This document shows, in pieces, positions 1 to 9,378 of a stretch of DNA of 64,000 bases (position 1 is its first letter; every line of letters begins with the position of its first letter). Location of the stretch: NCBI GenBank assembly GCA_017649565.1, contig JAGCGO010000100.1, forward strand, positions 1-64,000, in the 5' to 3' direction. Source of the stretch: Fibrobacter sp. Its GTDB lineage: Bacteria > Fibrobacterota > Fibrobacteria > Fibrobacterales > Fibrobacteraceae. A program made the position numbers and the translations under genes. The notes beneath the pieces were generated by a model. That model searched no databases and was not told the origin of the DNA. It was given only the letters and a program-made list of their open reading frames with translations.

Positions 1-2564
1 CCGTGAGCAACGACCGTCATGCTAGCAATCGGCATACGGTTCTTTACGTTGTTCGTAGCGCGGATGACGCGGCCCATTTCCACCATACCACGCACCATGG
101 CGATGCGTTCCACAAGGGCTTCGTCCATGAGGGACTTATCCGCACTCGGGAATTCGCAGAGGTGCACGCTTACCGGAGCGTTGGCATCGACTTCGCGCAC
201 GAGAATCTGGTAGATTTCTTCGGCGAGGAGCGGGAGGAACGGAGCGAGGATCTTGGAGAAGTCCACGAGCACCTTGTACATGGTGGCGTAGGCGGCGTTC
301 TTGTCGCCATCGTTTTCGCTCTTCCAGAAACGGCGGCGGCTGCGGCGCACGTACCAGTTCGTGAGGTCATCCACGGCGGCGATCACGGCGGGCACCACGT
401 TGTACAGGCGGTAGGCCTTCATTTCGACTTCGACCTTGGCGGCCAAGTCCTGCAAGGTGGCAAGCATCCAGCGGTCGAGTTCGTTGTCGCTCTTGACTTC
501 CTGACCCGGCTTCCAGTTGAGCTGGCCCTTGGCGGCGTCGGCATTGTGGTTAGACACAAAGAATGCCACGGCGTTCCAGAGCGGCAGCATCACCTGCTTC
601 ACGATACCCTTCACGCCTTCTTCGCTGAAGCGCAGGTCTTCGGCCTTGAGGGCGGCGGAGTTGATCATGAACAAGCGGATGGCGTCGGCACCGGTACGTT
701 CGATCAAGTCGTTGGGGTCCGGGTAGTTGCGCTTGGACTTACTCATCTTGGAACCGTCTTCGGCCAAGATAATACCGTTCACAATAACGTTCTTGAAGGC
801 CGGCTTCTGGAACAGAGCGTTAGAAAGCACGGTCAGCGTGTAGAACCAACCACGGGTCTGGTCCAGACCTTCGGCGATAAAGTCGGCCGGGAAGCTCGCT
901 TCCACCAGTTCCTTGTTTTCGAACGGGTAGTGGCGGCTGGCATACGGCATGGAGCCGGATTCAAACCAGCAGTCGAACACTTCGGGCGTACGGCGGAATA
1001 CCTTGCCATCCTTCTCGATGGTAAGCTTGTCCACGAAGTGCTTGTGCAAGTCGTCGAGCTTCACGCCGGTGAGTTGCTGGAGTTCTTCGATAGAACCCAC
1101 GGCAATCATGTCGCCGTCGTCGGCAATCCACACCGGAATCGGCGTACCCCAGAAGCGGTTACGGGAAAGGTTCCAGTCGCGTGCGCCTTCGAGCCACTTG
1201 CCGAAGCGTCCGTTCTTGATGTGGTCCGGAACCCAGTTCACCGTCTGGTTGTTCTCGACCATCCATTCCTTCAAAGTCTTGGTCACGCCTTCCTTGCTCG
1301 TGACAGGGGCGTCGATCTTGAGGAACCACGTCTTGAGGGCGCGGTACAGCAGAGGCACGCCGGTACGCCAGCAGTGCGGGTAGCTATGCACGAAGGTCTC
1401 GTGCTTGAAAACGCGGCCCTGTTCCTTGAGGTAGGCGATAATGCTCTTGTCGGCTTCCTTCGCGCCGAGGCCCTTCCACATCGGGACCTTGTCCGTGAAC
1501 TTGCCTTCGGTATCGAGCGGGTCGAACAGGCCAAGCCCGATGGAAGCACCGAGCTGGAAGTCCTCTTCACCGAAGCTCGGGGCGATATGCACCGCACCGG
1601 CACCGTCTTCGGTACTCACGAAGTCGGCCGGGTAAATCTTGTAACGCTTTTCGAGTTCTTCCTTGCTGGCGTAGGCGTCGCTCAGGTGGAACAGCGCCTC
1701 GTAGCTCAAACCCACGAGGTCGGAACCCTTGCAGGTATCCACGATGTTGGGGTTCTTGAAGTAGGCGGCGGTACGCGTAGCGGCACACCAGTACTTCTTG
1801 CCGTCCTGTTCAACCAGGTTATAGTCCATGTCCGGGCCAACCGCAATCGCGAAGTTGGAGGGCAGCGTCCACGGGGTCGTCGTCCACACGAGGATGCTTG
1901 TGTCCTTGAACTTCGCGTTATCGGAAATCAGCGGGAAGATCAGCGTGAGGGACGGGTCCTGACGGTCCTTATAGCCCTGGTTGGTTTCGAAGTTAGAAAG
2001 CGGGGTCGCGAGGGCCGGGCTGTACGGCTGGATGCGGTAGCCCTGGTAGATGAGTCCCTTGTCGAAGCACTGCTTGAACACCCACCACACGGATTCCATG
2101 AAGGTCTTGTCCATGGTCTTGTAGCCGGTGTCGAAGTCGACCCAGCGGCCCATGCGGCGCACGGTCTTCTTCCATTCGCTCGTGTACTTGAGCACCTTGC
2201 CGCGGCAAGTCTCGTTGAACTTGTCGACGCCGAGGTTCTGGATTTCGGCAACGCCAGCGAGGCCGAGTTCGTTCTGCACCAGGGATTCAATCGGGAGACC
2301 GTGGCAGTCCCAACCGAAACCGCGCGGAACCTTCTTGCCCTTCATGGTCCAGTAACGCGGAACGATGTCCTTGATGGTACCGGCCAGCAAGTGACCGTAG
2401 TGCGGCAGACCCGTCGCAAACGGAGGGCCGTCGTAGAAAGTGTACGGAGCAGTCGCCGGGCGGCTGTCGAGCGACTTCTTGAAACTGTCGTCCTTGTCCC
2501 ACAGGGCGAGCACGCGCTCTTCGATCTGCGGGAAGGTCTCTTCTTTCTTTACTTCACGGAACAT
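1..2564 (-). CDS. ileS: Isoleucyl-tRNA synthetase, 3' end cut by window edge
   Basis: Class I aminoacyl-tRNA synthetase that charges tRNA-Ile in the cytoplasm. Translating the minus strand gives 854 codons before the window edge. The HIGH-type motif (PHYGH, inside DGPPFATGLPHYGH) lies near the N-terminus, and KMSKS lies further on (GSKMSKSKRNYP). The DGPPFATG form is that of the long, eukaryote-like IleS type of roughly 1040 residues, so about 180-200 C-terminal residues should lie outside. The ATG at 2562-2564 is preceded by a good ribosome-binding site (AGAGG, 6 nt spacing). The long open frame on the plus strand here is an antisense shadow. Confidence 0.95.
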   Translation of the reverse strand, partial: MFREVKKEETFPQIEERVLALWDKDDSFKKSLDSRPATAPYTFYDGPPFATGLPHYGHLLAGTIKDIVPRYWTMKGKKVPRGFGWDCHGLPIESLVQNELGLAGVAEIQNLGVDKFNETCRGKVLKYTSEWKKTVRRMGRWVDFDTGYKTMDKTFMESVWWVFKQCFDKGLIYQGYRIQPYSPALATPLSNFETNQGYKDRQDPSLTLIFPLISDNAKFKDTSILVWTTTPWTLPSNFAIAVGPDMDYNLVEQDGKKYWCAATRTAAYFKNPNIVDTCKGSDLVGLSYEALFHLSDAYASKEELEKRYKIYPADFVSTEDGAGAVHIAPSFGEEDFQLGASIGLGLFDPLDTEGKFTDKVPMWKGLGAKEADKSIIAYLKEQGRVFKHETFVHSYPHCWRTGVPLLYRALKTWFLKIDAPVTSKEGVTKTLKEWMVENNQTVNWVPDHIKNGRFGKWLEGARDWNLSRNRFWGTPIPVWIADDGDMIAVGSIEELQQLTGVKLDDLHKHFVDKLTIEKDGKVFRRTPEVFDCWFESGSMPYASRHYPFENKELVEASFPADFIAEGLDQTRGWFYTLTVLSNALFQKPAFKNVIVNGIILAEDGSKMSKSKRNYPDPNDLIERTGADAIRLFMINSAALKAEDLRFSEEGVKGIVKQVMLPLWNAVAFFVSNHNADAAKGQLNWKPGQEVKSDNELDRWMLATLQDLAAKVEVEMKAYRLYNVVPAVIAAVDDLTNWYVRRSRRRFWKSENDGDKNAAYATMYKVLVDFSKILAPFLPLLAEEIYQILVREVDANAPVSVHLCEFPSADKSLMDEALVERIAMVRGMVEMGRVIRATNNVKNRMPIASMTVVAH

Positions 2565-2836
2565 GTTTTTCCTCTTGGCCTTCGGCCATGCATTGGGCAA
2601 TAAGCCATGAGTCATGAGCCTTTTCAAACTCATTGCTCAAAGCGGACAGCTCATAGCTTCATTAATTTTCGGGGGTAAAGATAGAAAAAGGCGGGCGGAA
2701 CGGCAAAAAGACAGGGACACATAGCAACAACTATTCCAACTTGGAATAAGTTCTCCACAAAAACAATGCCGAAAACGTGGTCTTTTGCGTCCCAAACAGA
2801 TATATTACTTACGAAACCTTAAACCAAGGGGACAAC
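2565..2836. other. Divergent intergenic region between ileS and the sugar transporter
   Basis: About 270 bases without a gene. The ileS side has low-complexity 'gagcaatgag'-type words that also occur near 20250. The transporter side has a perfect dyad at 2732-2748 and an AT-rich TATATT at 2801-2806. Confidence 0.6.
2732..2748. promoter_or_regulatory. Perfect palindrome, candidate operator of the sugar transporter
   Basis: TATTCCAA, one C, then TTGGAATA: an 8-bp perfect inverted repeat about 90 bp upstream of the transporter start and upstream of a TATATT box at 2801. The symmetry suggests a dimeric repressor site. The regulator is not identifiable from this window. Confidence 0.45.
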
Positions 2837-4228
2837 ATGTCCAATGCAAAATCGAATTTCGGGCATATCATCCTGATTACACTATCTGCCGCAATCGGCG
2901 GCTTTCTCTTCGGCTTCGATTCCTCCGTCATCAACGGTGCGAACGGAGCCTTAAAAATTCACTTTAACGCGACGGACTACCAGCTCGCCTGGGCAGTATC
3001 CCTCGCCCTGATCGGCGCCGCGGTCGGCGCCTACTTTGCCGGACGCCTGGCAGACCAGTTCGGCCGTGTCCGCTGCATGCTCGCCGCATCGGCGCTGTTC
3101 CTAGTAAGTGCAATTGGTTCCGGTGTACCTTTCGGCATTCCTGACTTTATCATATGGCGCGTCATCGGCGGCGTGGGTATCGGTGTCGCCAGCATCATCG
3201 CCCCGATCTACATCGCAGAAACAGCACCGGCCCACCTGCGCGGCCGTCTCGGTTCCATGCAGCAGTTCGCCATCGTGATCGGTATCTTCGTGGCACTCCT
3301 TTCGAACTACCTGATCGTACGTATCTCGGGTTCTGCCAACAATACATGCATTGCCGGATTCAAGGCCTGGCAGATCATGTTCTGGGTCGAAATCATTCCG
3401 GCTGCCCTGTACGGCCTTGCCGCCATGCGTCTCCCGGAATCCCCCCGCTACCTCGTTTCCAAGGGTCGCCTCGAAGAGGCCAAGGAAGTCCTCGCCAAGA
3501 TTGACTCCGAGGGCGTGGACAAGGAAATCGATGCCATCCATGAGACCTTCAAGAACGAAAAGCCCGCAAAGCTTGCCGACCTGCTCGAAATCGTCGGTGG
3601 CAAAAAACGCATCGCCCCGATCGTATGGGCTGGCCTCGGCCTTGCTATCTTGCAGCAGCTGGTGGGCATCAATGTCATCTTCTACTACGGCACGATGCTC
3701 TGGCAGAGCGTGGGCTTTGGCGAAAGCGACGCCTTCCTCACGAGCATGATCTCGAGCGCCATCAACCTGATCATGACCATCGCCGCCATCCTGCTTATCG
3801 ACAGGATCGGCCGCAAGCCGCTACTCCTCATCGGTAGCGTCGGCATGGCAGTCACGCTGGGAACGCTCACCATATGCTTCCTGAGTGCAAATCCCGACGG
3901 AAGCCTCCCCAGCGCCGCTGGCGTCATCGCGCTCATCGCCGCGAACCTCTACATTACGTTCTTCGCGGCATCTTGGGGTCCGGTCATGTGGGTGATGTTG
4001 GGCGAAATGTTCAACAACCGCATCCGCGCCGTGGCCATCGCCATCTGCGGCCTTGCCCAGTGGGGCGCAAACTTCATCGTGACCTGGAGCTTCCCGGTGC
4101 TTACCGGCAAGGACGGCATCGGAGTCGGCCCCACCTACCTGATTTACACCTTCTTCGCCGCGTTCAGTATATTCTTCGTCGCGAAGTTCATCAAGGAAAC
4201 CAAGGGCAAAGAGCTCGAAGAAATGTAA
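2837..4228 (+). CDS. MFS sugar porter (XylE/GalP-like)
   Basis: 463-residue, 12-helix inner-membrane sugar/H+ symporter of the Major Facilitator Superfamily. Visible family signatures are GFDSSVING in TM1, RLADQFGR in loop 2-3, PESPRYL after TM6, DRIGRKPLL in loop 8-9 and the C-terminal ETKG motif. The start at 2837 follows AAGGGGA and gives the standard length; the frame stays open upstream to 2777 but without support. The gene is single and closed by a terminator at 4248-4281. The sugar cannot be told from the sequence; glucose, xylose or another hexose would fit a fibre degrader. Confidence 0.9.
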   Translation: MSNAKSNFGHIILITLSAAIGGFLFGFDSSVINGANGALKIHFNATDYQLAWAVSLALIGAAVGAYFAGRLADQFGRVRCMLAASALFLVSAIGSGVPFGIPDFIIWRVIGGVGIGVASIIAPIYIAETAPAHLRGRLGSMQQFAIVIGIFVALLSNYLIVRISGSANNTCIAGFKAWQIMFWVEIIPAALYGLAAMRLPESPRYLVSKGRLEEAKEVLAKIDSEGVDKEIDAIHETFKNEKPAKLADLLEIVGGKKRIAPIVWAGLGLAILQQLVGINVIFYYGTMLWQSVGFGESDAFLTSMISSAINLIMTIAAILLIDRIGRKPLLLIGSVGMAVTLGTLTICFLSANPDGSLPSAAGVIALIAANLYITFFAASWGPVMWVMLGEMFNNRIRAVAIAICGLAQWGANFIVTWSFPVLTGKDGIGVGPTYLIYTFFAAFSIFFVAKFIKETKGKELEEM

Positions 4229-4247
4229 TCCTCCCCCCACAAAAAAA

Positions 4248-4281
4248 GGAACGTCCCATCTTTTGGGGCGTTCTTTTTTTT
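4248..4281 (+). terminator. Rho-independent terminator after the MFS porter
   Basis: Hairpin 4248-4257 with 4265-4273 (GAACGTCCC against GGGGCGTTC, one wobble), loop of about 7, followed by a run of T. An A-run on the other side suggests it may also serve the leftward gene at 4333. Confidence 0.8.
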
Positions 4282-4332
4282 AATAACAGAAAATTTTCGG
4301 CACCGCCGGGCAAGCCAGCAGCGCATCGGCAA

Positions 4333-4674
4333 TTACTTTGCCCTAAGGTCGGCGATTTCCTGTTCCAGCTTCTTGTTGTAGCCGTCCTGCATGGCGCAGG
4401 CGTTTTTCAGGCTGTCGATTTCTCCGGCCTGTTCGCCCACCTTGGCCTTCAATTCTTCGCACTCGGCGGCAAGGGTCTGCTCGGCTTCGATGTGCTTCTT
4501 GAGTTGGCCCATCAGGTCTTCGCTGGCGGCACGGGACTGTTCGGCAACGCCTTCCGCATTCTTGATGGCGGTGTCATCGGCATTCTTCTGCACTTTCTTC
4601 TGCACTTCCCTAGCCGCGAGGAACGCGACACAGGCACCAACGGCGACACCGGCAAAAAAACTTTCAGGTTTCAT
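4333..4674 (-). CDS. Small membrane-anchored coiled-coil protein
   Basis: 113 residues, not assigned to a named family. Residues about 6-22 (FFAGVAVGACVAFLAA) form one N-terminal hydrophobic helix. The rest is charged and heptad-like, rich in Glu, Lys, Ala and Leu, suggesting an extended coiled coil (YtxH-like layout). It has only two downstream cysteines. The gene lies between the convergent MFS porter and the azlCD pair and is probably transcribed alone. No function can be given. Confidence 0.7.
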   Translation of the reverse strand: MKPESFFAGVAVGACVAFLAAREVQKKVQKNADDTAIKNAEGVAEQSRAASEDLMGQLKKHIEAEQTLAAECEELKAKVGEQAGEIDSLKNACAMQDGYNKKLEQEIADLRAK

Positions 4675-4736
4675 CTTTTACCTCGCTTTTTCAGGTTCTT
4701 TTTGAACAATATAAACAAAAAAAGCGAAAAAAGCCA

Positions 4737-5057
4737 CTATTGCAACAAAAGTGCGGCGCCATCCACACCCAAAACGGTCAGACAGGCCACAATGGCCACC
4801 ACGACCAAGCCACGCCCGAACAAGCTTGCGACCACGGCCGTCACCAGGGCTGCGACACCGGCCACCCTACTGTCAGTCGCGTAGAAGATAGCAGGTACCG
4901 TCATGGCACTCAAAACGGTGTAGGGCACGTAATTCAGGAAGGACTTCCAGAAACGGCTTTCCAGCTCGCCCTTGAGCAAAATAAACGGCACCGTACGCAG
5001 CAGATACGTAACGCCGGCCATCACGAGCAGGTATTCGAAATACGTCTTCAGGTCCAT
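4737..5057 (-). CDS. azlD: AzlD family branched-chain amino acid export subunit
   Basis: 106-residue membrane protein with four hydrophobic segments, the usual size of AzlD (small partner of AzlC in branched-chain amino acid export). The sequence LLRTVPFILLKG is typical of the family. The start at 5055-5057 shares one base with the azlC stop (TGATG), so the two are translationally coupled. Confidence 0.85.
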   Translation of the reverse strand: MDLKTYFEYLLVMAGVTYLLRTVPFILLKGELESRFWKSFLNYVPYTVLSAMTVPAIFYATDSRVAGVAALVTAVVASLFGRGLVVVAIVACLTVLGVDGAALLLQ

Positions 5058-5779
5058 CAGCGGGCCTCCTGCGGCGACTTCTTGGCCGGGGCATCGTCTA
5101 TGGGGAACAGCGCGGCACACACAAGCGAAGCCACCACGGCGCAGATGATAATGGCAAACCCCGCACCCACTTCACTGAGCACAGGAACAAACTTGAACGC
5201 AAAGCTGAGCGCGACCGCAATCAGTACGGCAATAAGTGTAGGACGGTGCATCTTCATCGCAGGCACCACGATGGCGATAAACATGCCGTACAGGGCGACA
5301 CCCAAGGCGTTCACTACCATGTCGGGCAAGATCTGTCCGCAGACAGCGCCCGTAAGCGTTCCGCCGCTCCAGCCCAAGTAGGGCAGCACCATGAGCCCCA
5401 GGAAATACTTCGCAGTGACCTTCTCGCGCTGCGACATGGCAAGCGCGTAAATTTCGTCCGTAATCCCCGTACTCAAGAGAATGCGCTTGAACGTCCCGAA
5501 ACTGGGAGCCACCTTCTGCGAAAGCGAAATGGCCATCAGCGAATAGCGCAGGTTGATGAACAGGCTCGCCACCGCCATCTCGATAAGCGTACCCGTCGCG
5601 GACGCCATGATGTTGAGCCCGGCAAACTGCCCCGCCGAAGTCAGGTTCGTCATGGAAATGAGCGTCGCCAGGACCCACGAGTGCAAGAGCGAACCCGCAT
5701 TGATGCCAAAGGCGAAGGACACCGCAAAATACCCGATTCCGATAGGCAGCCCGTCTTTTACACCTTTTGAAAAATTCAT
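5057..5779 (-). CDS. azlC: AzlC family branched-chain amino acid exporter
   Basis: 240-residue polytopic inner-membrane protein, the large subunit of AzlCD-type exporters. The N-terminal GLPIGIGYFAVSFAFG and the internal NLRYSLMA stretch are AzlC hallmarks. The ATG at 5777-5779 starts directly at the family N-terminus. It has no Shine-Dalgarno sequence, and a TATATTTG box ends only four bases upstream, so the message may be leaderless. It forms an operon with azlD. Confidence 0.88.
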   Translation of the reverse strand: MNFSKGVKDGLPIGIGYFAVSFAFGINAGSLLHSWVLATLISMTNLTSAGQFAGLNIMASATGTLIEMAVASLFINLRYSLMAISLSQKVAPSFGTFKRILLSTGITDEIYALAMSQREKVTAKYFLGLMVLPYLGWSGGTLTGAVCGQILPDMVVNALGVALYGMFIAIVVPAMKMHRPTLIAVLIAVALSFAFKFVPVLSEVGAGFAIIICAVVASLVCAALFPIDDAPAKKSPQEAR

Positions 5780-5783
5780 GGCC

Positions 5784-5791
5784 CAAATATA
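5784..5791 (-). promoter_or_regulatory. TAnnTTTG box before azlC
   Basis: TATATTTG on the minus strand, four bases from the azlC ATG. It matches the Bacteroidetes -7 consensus and implies transcription starting at or next to the start codon. Confidence 0.5.
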
Positions 5792-5859
5792 GTAAAAAAC
5801 TATTAGAAAGCTATGCAAATATGCAAATAAGTGCAATGCCGAAGCAAGTCCAAAACCGC

Positions 5860-5901
5860 ATAAAAAAAAGGGCCCGCCCGGAGGCGGAACCCTTTAATTT
5901 C
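5860..5901 (-). terminator. Terminator of the GH5 cellulase gene
   Basis: Read leftward: AAAGGG, a GC-rich imperfect stem around GCCTCCGGGC, then a T8 run (the plus-strand A-run at 5862-5869). It lies about 20 bases after the cellulase stop. Confidence 0.75.
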
Positions 5902-5916
5902 TTTTTTTTAGAAGGA

Positions 5917-8613
5917 TTAGCGGATCGTGACGCGAGCAGCCTTGACTTCGCTTCCGCGAACAACGCGGACCACGTAGTTACCCTTACCCAGCTTTTCGAG
6001 GGAAACGGTATTGGCGCCAGCGTTCATAGAGGAGGAGATGTTCTCGACAACATGACCCATCATGTCGAACACCTGGACACGGACTGCGCCGGACTTGTCG
6101 AGGTTGACAGAGAGGTTGCTGCCCTGGACACCGAGCCTGATGGTGCTGGAAACGAGGCGAGTACCCTTGAGGGCAACGGTCGAATTCACGCACTTCAGAT
6201 CGTCAACATAGAGGTAGTTGAGTTCCGGCTGGTATTCGGGAACGCCCTTAGCACCGATAACTTCCCAGGCCATCTTCCTGACGGCACCCCAGTTGAGTTC
6301 CTTCGGATCGGTCGTCCAGGACGGCTGCTTGATCAAGTTCTTCTCGATAACAACTTCCGTCCAGACAGAGGAAGAATCCTGCTTGCGCTGATGATAGGCG
6401 TAATCGGTCACGGAGCCGTCCTGCACCTTGAAGGTGTGCTTGGAACCCTTGTAGCGGTAGCTGATCGCATTGCAAGCGCTCAGGTCAACACCCAGCGAGG
6501 TATCGGCGTTCAGGTTGATGCCGAGGGCCACGAACGGAGCTTCCGCATAGGTGCCCTGGTTCCATTCAATACCCTTCAGGCCGACAAAGCCAGCGGTACC
6601 GTTGGTTGCATCTTCCGTACCCGGGAACACAACGACGTAGCCCGGAAGAGCCGGATCATAGACGTTAGAAATCTTGGAGAGACCACCCGGAACGCTGTCA
6701 TTGTAAGCATACCATGTACCGGTCGTATTCAGGACTTCATCAACATCTTCGACGTCGTCGATATCAACAACAGTCACAATCTGAGTAGTCGTATTGGTGC
6801 CGCTGGAGGAGTTAGCAACAACAGGACCACCCGAAGAAGAGGAGCCAGCATTAGGAGAAGAAGTCGGGGCAGCAGAAGAAGAGCTAGCTTCGACAGCCAG
6901 AGTAGAAATGGCCTTGATGGAAACGCCGTCGCAGCGGACGTCGTCCACAAAGAGGTAGTCATACTTCGGCTGGTTTTGAGCATCGGGCACATCCAGAGCA
7001 CCCTTGATGAACCAACCAAAACGGTTGACCTTGTCCATACCGGTCTTCAGGTTGAAGTGCTTGTCGTTGTCACCCCAGTCTTCCTGCTTGAACTGATCCC
7101 AGGAGAGTTCGACTTCCTTCCATTCGTCCGTGGCATCCTTTTCCACATAGTGGAAGTTCCAGTTGGTCACGAGAGAAGTTTCGACGCGGAACTGGTGACG
7201 GGCACCCTTGTACTTGTAGCTGATAGCATTGCAAGCGCCAAGATCGATATTCGTCGTATCCTTCGTCAGGTTCAAACCGAGAGCAACATACGGAGCGTAT
7301 TCATAGGTACCCTGGGCAAGCTTGATGCCCTTGAGGCCGACCATGTACTTGGAGGTGTTCTTGCCACCGTCGCTCGGCATCAGCACGTCGTAGACGGTCT
7401 TGCCGAAGTCGTTTTCCCAAGTGCCGTTCGTGATGGAGGACTTACCAACACCATTCGTGCCATCTTCAGTAGCATCCGTGAAGGCAGACCAGAATCCACC
7501 AGAATAAGCATAACGGTCACCATCTTCCATATCGTCGATGATATCCGTCATTACGCCATCGGCAACACCTTCAGAGTAGCCGCTCTTGGAAGATGCGTTA
7601 CCATTCTGGAGGCCGCAATCCTTATAGGACACATTGGAGTTCATCCAGCCCTTGACCATGTTACCGGAAGTGGAATAGGTAAGGCCGTTATCAATATTCA
7701 GTTTGGTGAACGCGGCAGAGCCTTCCGGCACGGCGGAAGCGGACCAGTTCGCCCAAGAAATCTTGTTCTGGTTCATCCAGTTGATCCAAGCTTCGCTTGC
7801 ACCCTGGTTGGCACCGCCATTACCATCGGCAGAAACGGTACCCCATTCAGTTGCGAACACGGGAACACCCTTATTCATGGCAGCCGAGGCAGCACCGTCA
7901 TAGCCACCACCGACCTGATGGGTAGCGGCATAGAAGTGAAGCGTACAACCGTAGTTGTTGTCGCTGATGCCAGCGTTAGCGCAAGCATCCGGCTGGCTGG
8001 ACCACTGCGGGCTACCCACGAGAATGAGGTTGTCGGAATACTTACGGATCACCGGAATCACGGCGTCGGCATGGGACTTCACAGTACCCATATCACCGGT
8101 CGGTTCGTTCCAGATTTCGAAAATCACGTTGTTGTAGGAACCATATTCCCTGGCAGCAATTTCGAAGAATTCCTTAGCCTTGTCAGTATAGCCCGTGGAG
8201 CTTTCGATGTGCCAGTCAATAATGACGTAGATGTCATTGTCAATAGCGGCATTGACGACGTTCTTGAGCATGGCAAGCTGGAGGTCCTTACCGCCAGTCG
8301 CATAACCACGACCCTTGTCGAAATCGTTGCTCACGCCCATGGCAAAGCGAATCACTTCGATCTTCATGTCCTTGACCATGAGGTTGACAGCCGGTTCACT
8401 ATAGAACGTAGTCGAGCTGTCTGCGCCCGAGCTCCAGAAGAGGCTCATGCCCTTCACCTGGACTGCAGTGTTAGCATAGTCCGGGCAAGAGCCAACGAGT
8501 TTGCCACCGCTAGCCTTGAGCTCACCATAGGTGCTCACAGGGCCGATTCGGCTTGCACTAATAGCCATCGCGGAGACAGCGGCAAGCATAGTCGTTAATA
8601 AAATTTTCTTCAT
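5917..8613 (-). CDS. Secreted GH5 endoglucanase with two CBM11-like modules
   Basis: 898 residues. The signal peptide is about residues 1-20. The GH5 (beta/alpha)8 domain spans about 25-330, with the acid/base Glu170 in FEIWNEP and the nucleophile Glu256 in FATEWGT, so it should cleave beta-1,4-glucan. Two homologous carbohydrate-binding modules follow at about 355-565 and 610-810. Both carry the CNAISYKYKG / CNAISYRYKG core and end in YDYLFVDDV / LNYLYVDDL, resembling CBM11. A Ser/Thr-rich linker separates them. The last 75 residues form a beta-rich domain (VQVFDMMGHVV, GNYVVRV) like the C-terminal sorting/anchoring domains of FCB bacteria. The ATG has an upstream GGAAAGGA site. It is a monocistronic gene with its own terminator. 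Confidence 0.92.
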   Translation of the reverse strand: MKKILLTTMLAAVSAMAISASRIGPVSTYGELKASGGKLVGSCPDYANTAVQVKGMSLFWSSGADSSTTFYSEPAVNLMVKDMKIEVIRFAMGVSNDFDKGRGYATGGKDLQLAMLKNVVNAAIDNDIYVIIDWHIESSTGYTDKAKEFFEIAAREYGSYNNVIFEIWNEPTGDMGTVKSHADAVIPVIRKYSDNLILVGSPQWSSQPDACANAGISDNNYGCTLHFYAATHQVGGGYDGAASAAMNKGVPVFATEWGTVSADGNGGANQGASEAWINWMNQNKISWANWSASAVPEGSAAFTKLNIDNGLTYSTSGNMVKGWMNSNVSYKDCGLQNGNASSKSGYSEGVADGVMTDIIDDMEDGDRYAYSGGFWSAFTDATEDGTNGVGKSSITNGTWENDFGKTVYDVLMPSDGGKNTSKYMVGLKGIKLAQGTYEYAPYVALGLNLTKDTTNIDLGACNAISYKYKGARHQFRVETSLVTNWNFHYVEKDATDEWKEVELSWDQFKQEDWGDNDKHFNLKTGMDKVNRFGWFIKGALDVPDAQNQPKYDYLFVDDVRCDGVSIKAISTLAVEASSSSAAPTSSPNAGSSSSGGPVVANSSSGTNTTTQIVTVVDIDDVEDVDEVLNTTGTWYAYNDSVPGGLSKISNVYDPALPGYVVVFPGTEDATNGTAGFVGLKGIEWNQGTYAEAPFVALGINLNADTSLGVDLSACNAISYRYKGSKHTFKVQDGSVTDYAYHQRKQDSSSVWTEVVIEKNLIKQPSWTTDPKELNWGAVRKMAWEVIGAKGVPEYQPELNYLYVDDLKCVNSTVALKGTRLVSSTIRLGVQGSNLSVNLDKSGAVRVQVFDMMGHVVENISSSMNAGANTVSLEKLGKGNYVVRVVRGSEVKAARVTIR

Positions 8614-8891
8614 AACATCCTTTCCTTCTAAAAAAGTGGATTCACCTATCCCAACCTAAAAATAGATATTATTTGCAAATCTTCCTTGTAATTTATTTTG
8701 ATACATTTCAACGGGTTACGAGTAAATTGCCCAAAAGAGTTCAAAAACAGGGAAAACCCGTTTTTTTTAACAATTTATCACCCAAAATCCGTGATTTGGG
8801 TCACCGGAGCTCTGTGAGCGCAAGCATAAGAAAAAAACATTTTACACGCAAGACGTTTCGACCAACGTCCTAAATCTGGCGAACATACGAA
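8614..8891. other. AT-rich upstream region of the cellulase gene
   Basis: About 280 bases without a gene between the cellulase start and the terminator of the next gene. It contains a T8 run with a distant complementary pair (AACGGGTT near 8710, AACCCGTT near 8755) and a CCCAAA/TTTGGG hairpin near 8773-8797. No promoter could be fixed with confidence. Confidence 0.4.
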
Positions 8892-8915
8892 AAAACTCCG
8901 CCAAAGCGGAGTTTT
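8892..8915 (-). terminator. Terminator of the small exported protein gene
   Basis: Perfect hairpin AAAACTCCGC, loop CAAA, GCGGAGTTTT, ending in a T-run when read leftward. It lies 28 bases after the stop at 8944. Confidence 0.85.
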
Positions 8916-8943
8916 CCAAACGCTTGAAAAGACGAAACAACGA

Positions 8944-9378
8944 TTAGTTTTCGTTGTTGTGCATTTCGATCTGTTCGCGGTCCATCGTGTGCTGCAAGTA
9001 TTCCTTGAAGTCACGGTCGATGTTCACGCCGTCGAAGTCAATGTCGTCGTTTTCCAACACGAACACGGCGCTCGGGTTATCGAGCCAGCCGACCACGTCC
9101 ACGCCTTCCAATTTCATGGACTTGTCGCCCGCGGCCTGCGCAACGTATTCGATCTTAGACTTTTCAACCCAACCCTGGCCACAGTTGCCTTTCACCAGAA
9201 CATCAGTATCAGCTTCCTTCACGATGGTCAGTTCATCATTGAAGCCTGCAGTACAGACTACGGATCCACCACCCTTTTCTTTGGTGAGGTCGACGTCGCC
9301 AATCTTGGATTTAACCTTCTTAGCTGCGAAAGAGTTGGCAACCAAGAGGGCAAGAGCAATAAACAACACCTTTTTCAT
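8944..9378 (-). CDS. Small exported protein, possibly SH3-like
   Basis: 144 residues from the ATG at 9376-9378, chosen because GAGGAAAGTT precedes it and it begins a clean signal peptide (MKKVLFIALALLVANSFA). The mature part has two cysteines (VVCTAG and VKGNCGQG). The latter sits in a KGNCGQGWVEKSKIEYV segment that resembles the end of a bacterial SH3 domain. The acidic C-terminal half (ENDDIDFDGVNIDRDF) is not recognised. It is probably periplasmic, with no known function. Confidence 0.7.
   Translation of the reverse strand: MKKVLFIALALLVANSFAAKKVKSKIGDVDLTKEKGGGSVVCTAGFNDELTIVKEADTDVLVKGNCGQGWVEKSKIEYVAQAAGDKSMKLEGVDVVGWLDNPSAVFVLENDDIDFDGVNIDRDFKEYLQHTMDREQIEMHNNEN

Noticed and set aside
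3..2603. 866-codon open frame on the plus strand
   Set aside because: Antisense shadow of ileS. The minus strand gives a full IleS with HIGH and KMSKS motifs; the plus product has no recognisable domain.
5767..8598. 943-codon open frame on the plus strand
   Set aside because: Antisense shadow of the GH5 cellulase, caused by codon bias.
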